Below, piece after piece: positions 1 through 7,228 of a stretch of DNA of 16,208 nt. The notes beneath the pieces are model-generated. The model searched no databases. It saw nothing but the letters and a program-made list of their open reading frames with translations, and had not been told where the DNA came from. Source of the DNA: Azophilus sp964638775 (GTDB lineage: Bacteria > Pseudomonadota > Gammaproteobacteria > Pseudomonadales > Azotimanducaceae). Within the stretch, counting starts at the first letter, position 1, and every line of letters starts with the position of its first letter. Both the position numbers and the translations under genes were made by a program. Location: assembly GCA_964638775.1 (NCBI GenBank), contig CAZWZH010000188.1, positions 1 through 16,208 on the forward strand, given 5' to 3'.

Positions 1-875
1 TACAGCGACGGCAACCAGTTCCTGATCGCTTCGCCGATCTCGGCCGGGGAATCCTCCTGGACGAAATGGCTGCCTTGCACCGTTATCTCCGTCTGGTTCG
101 GCCATGAACGGCAGAACTCCCGGGTGGCGCCGGTGATGAGCGCGCCCGGTTCGCCATTGACGAAGAGCTTGGGAACATCGGATCGGGAGAGCCAGTCGGC
201 ATAGTCCTCTGCAATAGCGACCACATCCGCCGGCTCGCCGTCGATGGGAATCTGCCTGGGCCAGGTGAGCGTCGGCCGCCGGCTTTCACCGGGCTCGGCA
301 AAAGGCCTGCGGTACTCGTCCATTTCTTCGTCGGACAACTTGCGCAGTATCGACCCCGGCAGCACGGCCTCGACGAAGAGATTCTTCTCCAGCACCATGT
401 TTTCGCCCGCCGGCGATCGGAAACCCTGGAACACGCCCCTGGCGCTTTCCGGAAACTCGTCCCAGGTAACCGGCCGCACGATCGCCTCCATGTAACAGAT
501 GCCGCGCACCGCATTGCGGTTGCGATTGGCCCAGTGAAAGCCGAGCGCCGAGCCCCAATCGTGGACGACCAGCGCGACGCGTTCCTCGATGCCCAGCGCA
601 TCCATCGCGGCATCGAGGTAGGCGCTGTGTTCGGCGAAGGTGTAACGGTCCGGCCCGGATTCGTCGAGCTTCTCGGAATCGCCCATGCCGGCGAGGTCGA
701 ATGCGATGCAGCGCCCGAGGTCGATCACCCGGGGCATGACGTTGCGCCAGAGATAGGAGGAGGTGGGGTTGCCGTGCAGAAAGACGATGGGCTCGCCGGC
801 ACCCATCTCGACGTAGGCGATTCTCTTGCCGAGGACCTTGACCGTCTTCTTCTTCGCCATTTGTACCGGTTGCAT
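1..875 (-). CDS. dhaA: Haloalkane dehalogenase, DhaA-like (stop just off window)
   Basis: Hydrolyses carbon-halogen bonds of haloalkanes to an alcohol plus halide; cytoplasmic alpha/beta-hydrolase fold. The reading frame runs from ATG 875 to the left edge with 291 codons, and the next two bases (TA) suggest the stop is cut by one base, so the protein is essentially complete. Visible residues match the DhaA (HLD-II) pattern: HGNP with halide-binding Asn36, VVHDWGSALGFHWA with nucleophile Asp106 and halide-binding Trp107, catalytic acid Glu130 in CYMEAI, and catalytic His270 in GSHFVQED. The N-terminal half, the MEAI-TWDEFPE stretch and the C-terminal NWLPSL closely resemble Rhodococcus DhaA as I remember it. 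Start chosen because AGGGAG lies 9 bp upstream, inside the last codons of the crotonase gene; ATG 860 is an alternative. It follows that gene by only 4 bp, so co-transcription is likely. Family assignment is firm; the natural substrate is unknown. Confidence 0.93.
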   Translation of the reverse strand, partial: MQPVQMAKKKTVKVLGKRIAYVEMGAGEPIVFLHGNPTSSYLWRNVMPRVIDLGRCIAFDLAGMGDSEKLDESGPDRYTFAEHSAYLDAAMDALGIEERVALVVHDWGSALGFHWANRNRNAVRGICYMEAIVRPVTWDEFPESARGVFQGFRSPAGENMVLEKNLFVEAVLPGSILRKLSDEEMDEYRRPFAEPGESRRPTLTWPRQIPIDGEPADVVAIAEDYADWLSRSDVPKLFVNGEPGALITGATREFCRSWPNQTEITVQGSHFVQEDSPAEIGEAIRNWLPSL

Positions 876-879
876 GGCC

Positions 880-1668
880 TCACTCTCCCTTGAACGTTGG
901 TCTGCGTTTTTCCAGAAAGGCATGAATGCCCTCCTGGCCGTCGGCGCCGAGCACCAGGTCGCCTATGGTTCTGGCCTCGAGTTCCATCTGGGATTCGAGG
1001 GTCTGGTCGAAGGTGCCGTTCAACAGCGTCTTGACGCCGCCGAACGCTGCGGTCGGGCCCGTCGCGAGCTTTTGCGCCAGTGCGTGGGCGCGCGGCAGCA
1101 CTTCGTCGTCCGCAACCACCTCGTTGACGACCCCCCATTCGAGCGCTTCCGCGCTGCTCAGCACCCGGTTGGTCAGCATCAGTTCCCGCGCCCGCCGATC
1201 GCCGATCTTGCGCGGCATGTAGTAGGTGGAACTGCCGTCCGGGGTCAGGCCCGCCTTGGTATAGGCCATGGTGAACACGGCCGACTCGGCGGCTATGGCG
1301 AGGTCGCACGCCATCACCAGGCTCAGCCCGGCGCCGGCCGCGGTGCCGTTGATCGCCCCGATGACCGGCGCGCTGGTCCTGCCGAGCCTGGAGAGCCCCA
1401 TGTGCAGGTCCCCCGCCATCTCCATGATCAGCTTGCGCGCGCCGCCGCCCGCTTTCGCGAAAGAACTCAGATCGCCGCCCGCGCTGAACATCCTTCCCGC
1501 GCCTGTCATGACTACGGTTCGCACGTTCGTATCGTCGTCGGCCGCCTCGGCAACCGCCCGGAATTCCCTGGCCCCGAGGGGACTGAGGGCGTTCGCCGAT
1601 TTCGGCGTATTGAAGGTGATGGTGGCAACGTTGTCGGCCACCTCGTAGATCAGGGTCTCGTAACTCAT
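880..1668 (-). CDS. Enoyl-CoA hydratase/isomerase family (PaaG-like crotonase)
   Basis: A 262-residue crotonase-fold protein acting on an acyl-CoA thioester. The oxyanion-hole segments are visible: FSAGGDL (residues 61-67) and the GTAAGAG stretch (108-114). The segment KAGLTPDGSSTYYMPR (138-153) has Asp144 where classical hydratases carry their second catalytic Glu and no Glu at the first position. That resembles PaaG-type ring-epoxide or double-bond isomerases more than a two-glutamate enoyl-CoA hydratase. Start is ATG 1668 with GGGGGAAG just upstream; longer in-frame extensions run into the divergent gene and lack family similarity. It is the first gene of a two-gene unit with the dehalogenase and is divergent from the peptidyl-prolyl isomerase gene across 88 bp that hold an inverted repeat. 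The exact reaction cannot be read from sequence. Confidence 0.9.
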   Translation of the reverse strand: MSYETLIYEVADNVATITFNTPKSANALSPLGAREFRAVAEAADDDTNVRTVVMTGAGRMFSAGGDLSSFAKAGGGARKLIMEMAGDLHMGLSRLGRTSAPVIGAINGTAAGAGLSLVMACDLAIAAESAVFTMAYTKAGLTPDGSSTYYMPRKIGDRRARELMLTNRVLSSAEALEWGVVNEVVADDEVLPRAHALAQKLATGPTAAFGGVKTLLNGTFDQTLESQMELEARTIGDLVLGADGQEGIHAFLEKRRPTFKGE

Positions 1669-1713
1669 CGCTTCCCCCGGCAATTCAGGAGCGGTTCTTT
1701 TACCGTATTCAGG

Positions 1714-1739
1714 GCGCCGGCGGCAATGGGAACCGGCGC
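1714..1739. promoter_or_regulatory. Inverted repeat in divergent promoter region
   Basis: GCGCCGG (1714-1720) and CCGGCGC (1733-1739) form a perfect 7-bp inverted repeat with a 12-bp spacer. It lies in the 88-bp gap between the divergent crotonase and peptidyl-prolyl isomerase genes, where it could be an operator or a transcript hairpin. The sequence is GC-rich, so chance is possible, and no convincing -35/-10 pair was found beside it. Confidence 0.3.
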
Positions 1740-1756
1740 TGGGGTACCATTCGGCG

Positions 1757-2551
1757 ATGAAAAAAATTCTGAAAGATCCGCTGGTGCTCTTCCTGGCCCT
1801 CGGCGTCGTGATCTTCTGGGTCGCCGCACTCGGCTCCGGTAGCGGCGGCGACGACCTGATCGAGGTGGGCGAGCCGGACCTCAACCGGCTCGGCGACCAG
1901 TGGCAGGCGCAGATGGGGCGTCCGCCGACCCCGCGGGAACTCGACGGACTGATCGAGCAGTTCATTCGCGAGGAAGCCTATTTCCGGGAGGCAAAGCGCC
2001 TTTCCCTCGACGAAGGCGACATCATCGTGCGGCGCCGGCTCGTGCAGAAACTCAGGTTCCTGACCGAGGACATCGCCACCGGCCAGCCGCCTGCCGAAAC
2101 CGAACTGCTGGCCTTCTACGAGGCCAACGTGGAACGCTACCGCCGGCCGACGCGCTACAGTTTCAGCCACCGATACTTTTCGACCGACCGTCGCGAAGAC
2201 GCGCATGCCGACGCCGCCGCCGCCCTGGCGGACGGTGATATCGCCGGCGACCCGTTCATGTTGCAGCGATCCTATGCGGCGCGCTCGGTTCGGGAAATCG
2301 GCAACCTGTTCGGCACCGCCTTCGCCGAGGCGCTCGCCGAGCTCGAGCCGCTGGATGGCTGGCAGGGGCCGATATGTTCCGCCTACGGCTGGCACCTGGT
2401 GAAACTCGAGCAACGGCTGCCGGAGGTTCTGCCACCGTATGGCGAGGTGGCGAACCAAGTGGCCAACGACCTGAATCTCGAACGGCGGGAACGGGCGAAC
2501 GAGGCCTACACCGAGAATCTGCTGGAACGCTACGAGGTGCGCCGTCCTTGA
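1757..2551 (+). CDS. Membrane-anchored PpiC/parvulin-type peptidyl-prolyl isomerase
   Basis: A 264-residue protein with one N-terminal transmembrane segment (about residues 8-26, LVLFLALGVVIFWVAALG), followed by a periplasmic domain. Residues about 45-115 form a charged helical region of the type that precedes the catalytic domain in SurA/PpiC-like proteins. Residues about 128-245 read as a degenerate parvulin domain, with the typical closing pattern DGWQGPICSAYGWHLVKLEQ. Parvulins catalyse prolyl cis-trans isomerisation and assist folding of exported proteins. The stop TGA overlaps the TTG start of the HupE/UreJ-type gene, so the two are translationally coupled. In my experience this pairing recurs in Gammaproteobacteria, suggesting that the isomerase serves the membrane partner. 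Enzymatic activity is inferred from family only. Confidence 0.82.
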   Translation: MKKILKDPLVLFLALGVVIFWVAALGSGSGGDDLIEVGEPDLNRLGDQWQAQMGRPPTPRELDGLIEQFIREEAYFREAKRLSLDEGDIIVRRRLVQKLRFLTEDIATGQPPAETELLAFYEANVERYRRPTRYSFSHRYFSTDRREDAHADAAAALADGDIAGDPFMLQRSYAARSVREIGNLFGTAFAEALAELEPLDGWQGPICSAYGWHLVKLEQRLPEVLPPYGEVANQVANDLNLERRERANEAYTENLLERYEVRRP

Positions 2552-3531
2552 GCGCTCCGATCGTTGTTCGCGCTCTTGCGGCGCTGGTATTTGGGGTCCT
2601 GGCGGCGACGTCGGGGTTTGCGCATGAGGTTCGCCCCGCCTACCTGCAGGTCTCGGAGACCGATCCCGGCGTTTTTGCCGTGCTATGGAAGCAGCCCGTG
2701 CTGCAGGACCGGCGTTTGCCGATCGACCCGATCTTTCCTGACGAGTGCTTACCGGTGTCGCCGGTCGTGCGCGAGGTGACGGGTAGTGCGCTGTTACAGA
2801 GCTGGACCATTGAGTGCCCGCTCGAGGAAGGGGCCATTCACATCAGCGGCCTGTCACGCACCATTACCGACGTGATGGTGGAGATCAGCCGTGGCGACGG
2901 GGAGAAATCCACTCACCTGCTCCGGCCCGACTCGCCGTCGCTGGGCCTCAGCGATCCAAGCCCGCAGGTGGCCGCCTATCTGACACTCGGTGTCGAACAC
3001 CTCGTGTTCGGCATCGATCATGTGTTGTTCGTCATCGGGCTCGTGCTTTTCATTCCCAACCGGTGGGCGCTCCTGAAGACCATCACCGCCTTCACTCTGG
3101 CCCACAGCATCACGCTGGCGCTGTCGGTGCTCGAACTGGTGCGGCTGCCGCAGGGGCCGGTGGAAGCGGTCATCGCCCTGTCCATCCTGTTCCTCGCCCG
3201 GGAACTGGTCATGCCCGAGGAGAGCCGCTCCGCCCTGACCCGGGGACGCCCCTGGATCATGGCGCTGATGTTCGGCCTGCTGCACGGCTTCGGCTTCGCC
3301 GGGGCGCTGGCCGACATCGGCCTGCCCCGCGATCAGCTTGCGCTTTCCCTCTTCCTGTTCAACGTCGGCATCGAGATCGGCCAGATCGTGATCATCGCCG
3401 CGCTGCTCGTCCTTTTGTGGGTCGCCCGCCGCATCGCCGGCAGCATCGTTCAGGCCGAACGGGCATTCATCTATGCCATGGGCTCCCTGGCCGCTTTCTG
3501 GACCATCGACAGGATCCTGTCGATAATCTGA
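2548..3531 (+). CDS. HupE/UreJ-family membrane protein, putative metal transporter
   Basis: A protein of 327 residues if translation begins at TTG 2548. That start is preferred because GAGGTG lies 7 bp upstream, because it overlaps the previous stop (TTGA), and because it gives a clean signal peptide (residues 1-25, ending SGFA) with the mature chain beginning HEVRPAYL, a usual beginning for this family. Residues 26 to about 150 form an extracytoplasmic domain. From about residue 150 there are roughly six membrane segments carrying GVEHLVFGIDHVLF, FTLAHSITL, LLHGFGFAG and FNVGIEIGQ. The His/Asp-rich motifs resemble metal-binding motifs of HupE/UreJ nickel/cobalt permeases. An in-frame extension to 2374 lies inside the isomerase gene and is unlikely. 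Which metal, and whether transport occurs, is inferred. Confidence 0.85.
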   Translation: MSAPIVVRALAALVFGVLAATSGFAHEVRPAYLQVSETDPGVFAVLWKQPVLQDRRLPIDPIFPDECLPVSPVVREVTGSALLQSWTIECPLEEGAIHISGLSRTITDVMVEISRGDGEKSTHLLRPDSPSLGLSDPSPQVAAYLTLGVEHLVFGIDHVLFVIGLVLFIPNRWALLKTITAFTLAHSITLALSVLELVRLPQGPVEAVIALSILFLARELVMPEESRSALTRGRPWIMALMFGLLHGFGFAGALADIGLPRDQLALSLFLFNVGIEIGQIVIIAALLVLLWVARRIAGSIVQAERAFIYAMGSLAAFWTIDRILSII

Positions 3532-3598
3532 CCTGCCAACCGCGCCAACGCGTACGAGGGGGGCGCCTGGTCCATTGCACCGGGCGATCCAGGAGCTT

Positions 3599-3627
3599 CG
3601 TTACCGCCCTTCCGGATGGCGGCAACG
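3599..3627. terminator. Stem-loop between convergent genes
   Basis: CGTTACCGCC (3599-3608) can pair with GGCGGCAACG (3618-3627) with one A-C mismatch and a 9-base loop. It sits between the convergent HupE/UreJ and HExxH membrane-protein genes and could serve both directions. No T-tract follows on either strand, so intrinsic termination is doubtful; it may protect mRNA ends. The rest of the 182-bp gap holds nothing recognisable. Confidence 0.4.
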
Positions 3628-3713
3628 GACCCCGGCACTACCGGCCATAACGCGGATAGCGCCGCCCATGGCCTTATCGGCATGCCGCATCCCTGGCGCA
3701 ACGACCGTGCGGG

Positions 3714-4325
3714 CTAGGCGAAAGCCAGGAAAAGCAATCCCCCGATTCCCCCGATCACGTAGTGGCGCCGGAGAAAGGCCCGGTCGAGATGGGCGAACGC
3801 CTCGATGGGCCGTACGCGGCCGCTGGCGGTGCGCGCGATGATCGGCCACTCGATGACACTGGCGAACACCGCGAAAGCGACGGTGGAGCTGACGAAGGTG
3901 ACCTGCCCCAGGGTCGTCATCGGTACGAGCATGACAGCGGCAGCCACGGCCGCCCAGTGCGCCACGTTGCCGCCGATGCTCATGGCCGTGAACTGGCGGA
4001 GGCTGTTCTTTTCGAGATTGAAGGTGTAGCGGAAGAACGACAGGCCCTGAACCTTGATCCTTGGGGCGGCGGCACGGGCGAGCCTGGCGCCGGCGTAGTG
4101 GCCCCACTCGTGAAAGAGCCCGCCGATTGACCAGCCTGCCACCAGGCTCGCACCCACGGCGGTGAAGAGGGCCAGGACGAGCGGCGTGTTCGCCGCCCAC
4201 GCTTCCGCACCGCCCCAGAGGGCGAGCAGCCCGACGACGGCGGCTCCGTCACGAATCAGCATGCCCCCCAACGCAGGTTCACTTGTTTCCGCATCTTTCG
4301 TGAGTTCGGGCACTTCTTCAGCCAT
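3714..4325 (-). CDS. Small membrane protein with HExxH motif (M50/site-2-protease-like)
   Basis: A 203-residue protein with an acidic N-terminus (residues 1-20) and four or five hydrophobic segments. GGLFHEWGHYAGARLAR (68-84) matches the HExxHxxxAR pattern of intramembrane zinc proteases such as site-2 proteases. SIGGNVAHW (116-124) may correspond to their small-residue/Asn segment. No LDG or NPxxD motif that would give the third zinc ligand is evident, so proteolysis is uncertain. Start is ATG 4325 with an excellent Shine-Dalgarno, AAGGAGGT, 6 bp upstream; a longer reading to 4463 overlaps the MFS gene and is not needed. It is the last gene of the minus-strand run, 37 bp after the exporter. 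It could be a regulated protease or an inactive relative. Confidence 0.7.
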   Translation of the reverse strand: MAEEVPELTKDAETSEPALGGMLIRDGAAVVGLLALWGGAEAWAANTPLVLALFTAVGASLVAGWSIGGLFHEWGHYAGARLARAAAPRIKVQGLSFFRYTFNLEKNSLRQFTAMSIGGNVAHWAAVAAAVMLVPMTTLGQVTFVSSTVAFAVFASVIEWPIIARTASGRVRPIEAFAHLDRAFLRRHYVIGGIGGLLFLAFA

Positions 4326-4362
4326 GGCGTTACCTCCTTGAGTGGCGATGTTACCACCGGGC

Positions 4363-5589
4363 TCAGCGCCCGCTGACCTCGGGTTTCGCGACGCCGACCA
4401 GCGCCCGCATGAAGGCGAACAGGCCAAGCAGCGTGAACAGCGCTGCCGCGATGAACGGCGCACCGGGAAAGTACAGGGGTGCGCCGCCGGCGCTGAAGTA
4501 AGCGAAGGTCTGGGTCATGAACGGCGGTGAGAGGATCGAAACCAGGCTGCTCACGCTGGCCAGCGCGCCCTGGAGTTCGCCCTGGGCATCGGGCGGAATG
4601 CGGCCGGACATGAGCGCCTGTACGGAAGGCGCCACGAAGCCCTGGGCGGCGCCCAGAACGATGACGCCGTAGATCATCCAGCCGTACGGCACCAGGGCAT
4701 AACCCACGAAGGAGAGGATGGTGGCGACCAGCCCGATGTAAGCGGTCCGCCCGGTGCCGAAGCGGTCGAGAACGTACCGGATGAGCCAGGCCTGGACGAC
4801 GATCATGCACACGCCGACGGCGCCCAGGGAAAATCCGATGTCCCGCGATGACCAGGCGAACTTCTCGATGGCGAAGTAAGACCAGACGCTGGGCAGCGAG
4901 TGATGGCCCATCATGTAGAAGAAGTAGGCGAACACGAGGCCCAGCACGACCGGGTAGCGCCATAGCTGGTTGAACGTTCCCAGGGGATTGGCCCGCTTCC
5001 AGTCGAAGGCGCGGCGGTTTGCCTTTTTCAGGGACTCCGGCAGCACCAGGAAACCGTAGACGACGTTGGTGAACGCCAGGCCAGCGGCCGCGTAGAACGG
5101 CGCACGCGGGCCGAATTCGCCCAGCAGGCCGCCGATCACCGGGCCCACGATGAATCCCACGCCGAAAGCCGCGCCCAGCAAAGCGAAATTCCTGGCCCGG
5201 TCCTCCGGCGCGAAGGTGTCGGCAATAAAGGCGTTCGCAATGCCGTATGTCGATGCGGATATGCCGGCGATCAACCGGCCGAGGAACAGCCAGCCCAGCG
5301 TCGGCGCCCATCCCATCAACAGGTAATCGCAGCCCATGGCGAAGAGCGACAGCAACAGAACCGGGCGGCGGCCGAACCGGTCCGAGAGATTGCCGAGCAC
5401 GGGCGCGCTGAAGAACTGGGTAACGGCGTAGACGAACAGCAGCCAGCCGCCGTACCGGGCGGCGTTCGCCAGGGGCTCGCCGGTGACATCCATGATGAGC
5501 CCCGGCAACACGGGAAGAATGATGCCGAAGCCGATGGAGTCGAGCAGCACCGTGACGAGTATGAACGCCATGGCATGCTTCGTGCGCAT
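4363..5589 (-). CDS. TetA-like MFS drug/metabolite exporter (DHA1 family)
   Basis: A 408-residue, twelve-segment inner-membrane transporter. The N-terminus LLDSIGFGIILPVLPGL (about 15-31) is the Tet-type first-helix motif. GNLSDRFGRRP (66-76) is MFS motif A. LGRLIAGIS (103-111) fits motif B, and GFIVGPVIGG (145-154) fits motif C, the antiporter signature. The order and spacing match class A/B tetracycline/H+ antiporters and their chromosomal relatives, which export varied compounds. Start is ATG 5589, 27 bp after the aldolase stop and preceded only by a weak GGGGCG. It probably belongs to the operon with the threonine aldolase and the HExxH protein. Substrate cannot be predicted; tetracycline resistance should not be assumed. 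Confidence 0.88.
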   Translation of the reverse strand: MRTKHAMAFILVTVLLDSIGFGIILPVLPGLIMDVTGEPLANAARYGGWLLFVYAVTQFFSAPVLGNLSDRFGRRPVLLLSLFAMGCDYLLMGWAPTLGWLFLGRLIAGISASTYGIANAFIADTFAPEDRARNFALLGAAFGVGFIVGPVIGGLLGEFGPRAPFYAAAGLAFTNVVYGFLVLPESLKKANRRAFDWKRANPLGTFNQLWRYPVVLGLVFAYFFYMMGHHSLPSVWSYFAIEKFAWSSRDIGFSLGAVGVCMIVVQAWLIRYVLDRFGTGRTAYIGLVATILSFVGYALVPYGWMIYGVIVLGAAQGFVAPSVQALMSGRIPPDAQGELQGALASVSSLVSILSPPFMTQTFAYFSAGGAPLYFPGAPFIAAALFTLLGLFAFMRALVGVAKPEVSGR

Positions 5590-5616
5590 TTCAGTGGCGC
5601 CCCGGCACGCGCACCA

Positions 5617-6660
5617 TCAGGTTTCCGCGATCCGGGCGAGCGCCCGGGCGGCTTCCTCCACGCCCGCCGCATCCACATCGAGGTGAGTGACGGCGCGCAT
5701 GCGGCGGTCGCTGACCGCGCCGATCCGCACGCCCTGGGCCAACAGTCGTGCTTGGACCTCCGGCGCCCCGAGCCCGGTACGCGAGACATCGAAGAAGACC
5801 ATGTTGGTCTCGACGGCATCGGCATCGACGTCTATGCCATCGACCTGGGCGATCAGGCGCGCGAATCGGCGGGCGTTGGCGTGGTCTTCGGCGAGGCGGC
5901 CCACGTTGTGCTCCAGGGCATAGATTCCGGCGGCGGCGATGATGCCGGCCTGGCGCATGGCGCCGCCGAACTGGTGCTTGAACCGCAGCGCTTCCGCCAT
6001 GAATTCCCGTGAACCGGCCAGGACGCCTCCCACGGGCGCCCCGAGCCCCTTGCTCATGTCGATCCAGGCCGAGTCGTAGCCGCGCGCGAAATCGGCCGCC
6101 GGCCTGCCCGAGGCCACCACGGCATTCATCAACCGGGCGCCGTCCATGTGCGTTGACAATCCGTTCTCGTGGGCGACGGCGGCGACCGCATCGAGCGCAC
6201 CCACATCCCAAACCGCCCCACCACCCGCATTGGTGGTATTTTCCACCGAGACCAGCCTGGAATACTGGGTGTGGGGCGCACGGGTGCGCAGCGCCGCGCG
6301 CACCTGGTCCGGCGTGAACATGCCCTTCTCGCCCGGCAGCGTGCGCAACGTCACGCCGGCAAGCGCCGCCGGCCCGCCCGCCTCGTAGTGCACCGCATGG
6401 CTCGTCTCGTGCAGGATGATCTCGTCGCCGGGCCGGGTGTGGGCGCGGTAGGCGACCTCGTTGCACATGGTGCCCGAAGGCATAAACAGCGCCGCCTCCT
6501 TGCCGAGCAGGTTCGCCACCATGGCGCAGAGTTCGCGCACCGTCGGGTCTTCGTTGAGCTGCTCGTCTCCCACCTCGGCATTCGCCATCGCCTCGCGCAT
6601 GGCGCGGCTTGGCCGCGTCTGGGTGTCGCTGAAAAGATCGATTCTCGGCCGCTCGCTCAT
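5617..6660 (-). CDS. ltaE: Low-specificity L-threonine aldolase (PLP-dependent)
   Basis: Cleaves L-threonine or L-allo-threonine to glycine and acetaldehyde with pyridoxal phosphate, in the cytoplasm. The 347-residue length is normal for the family. Visible landmarks are DLFSDTQTRPS near the N-terminus (8-18), the phosphate-binding PSGTMCN (61-67), LHETSH with the PLP-stacking His region (83-88), the cofactor Asp173 in HMDGARL, and the Schiff-base Lys204 in DMSKGLGAPVG. Start ATG 6660 is preceded by GGGACGGA. It lies 10 bp downstream of the GtrA-like gene and 27 bp upstream of the exporter, so it appears to be part of the same minus-strand transcript. The family is certain; stereo-preference and side activity on other beta-hydroxy amino acids are not determinable. 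Confidence 0.92.
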   Translation of the reverse strand: MSERPRIDLFSDTQTRPSRAMREAMANAEVGDEQLNEDPTVRELCAMVANLLGKEAALFMPSGTMCNEVAYRAHTRPGDEIILHETSHAVHYEAGGPAALAGVTLRTLPGEKGMFTPDQVRAALRTRAPHTQYSRLVSVENTTNAGGGAVWDVGALDAVAAVAHENGLSTHMDGARLMNAVVASGRPAADFARGYDSAWIDMSKGLGAPVGGVLAGSREFMAEALRFKHQFGGAMRQAGIIAAAGIYALEHNVGRLAEDHANARRFARLIAQVDGIDVDADAVETNMVFFDVSRTGLGAPEVQARLLAQGVRIGAVSDRRMRAVTHLDVDAAGVEEAARALARIAET

Positions 6661-6670
6661 CTTCCGTCCC

Positions 6671-7180
6671 TCAGGCGCGGGCGCCCGGCTTGCGCACGTA
6701 TACGAATCGCCGGCTCAGAAAGAAGTTGTTGACGGTCGCCACGGCCGCCCCGCAGATCAGTGACAACAGTGGCCGCCCGGCCAACGGGCCGTGCAGTACC
6801 AGGGTGGAATACACGCCGAAATTCAGCCCGGCGCTGACGGCCTGGATGCAGACGTAGCGCATGAATCGCGCATCCGCCACCCGCACGAGAAAAGTGAATC
6901 GGGCATTCAGAACAAAAGCGACGGATATGGCGAGCATCACGGAGATGAGACGGGAAGCGATATACCCGACATCTGCCTGGTAGACGAGCAGACCGAGAAC
7001 CCCTGCATCCACGACAAAGGAGATGGCGCCGACCATCAGAAACCGGACAAGCTGATAGGGCAATCCGCTGTTGCCGTTCCCGGTCCGCAAGGTTACGCCT
7101 CCGGTTCCGTGATCGGGGAGCTGCGAACGGTCGTCGTGTTCACCGCGAATCCTCTTTCGGGCAAGGGGATTCTCTTGCAT
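6671..7180 (-). CDS. GtrA-family membrane protein
   Basis: A 169-residue protein with a hydrophilic N-terminal 40 residues, then four transmembrane segments: VRFLMVGAISFVVDAGVLGLLV, the segment around ASRLISVMLAISVAFVLNARFTF, the segment around VCIQAVSAGLNFGVYSTLVL, and LLSLICGAAVATVNNFFLSRRFVY. The signatures NARFTF and NNFFLSRRFVY are typical of GtrA-like proteins (PF04138), which are thought to flip or assist transfer of polyprenyl-linked sugars. Start is uncertain: ATG 7180 is used, GTG 7198 is in frame, and neither has a clear Shine-Dalgarno. It is 48 bp after the acyl-CoA dehydrogenase and 10 bp before the threonine aldolase. No glycosyltransferase, its usual neighbour, is nearby, so its role here is unclear. 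Confidence 0.82.
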   Translation of the reverse strand: MQENPLARKRIRGEHDDRSQLPDHGTGGVTLRTGNGNSGLPYQLVRFLMVGAISFVVDAGVLGLLVYQADVGYIASRLISVMLAISVAFVLNARFTFLVRVADARFMRYVCIQAVSAGLNFGVYSTLVLHGPLAGRPLLSLICGAAVATVNNFFLSRRFVYVRKPGARA

Positions 7181-7228
7181 GGCTCTGTTCGGCGCCACAT
7201 ATCCAGACCGGTGACGGGAAGAAGCGGT

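Noticed and set aside
826..1842. 338-codon plus-strand frame opposite the crotonase and dehalogenase
   Set aside because: Both opposite genes have complete active sites; this frame has no recognisable domain.
4363..5589. Acquired tetracycline-resistance gene
   Set aside because: The transporter has Tet-type motifs, but codon use matches its neighbours, there is no divergent tetR or mobile element, and chromosomal relatives with other substrates are common.
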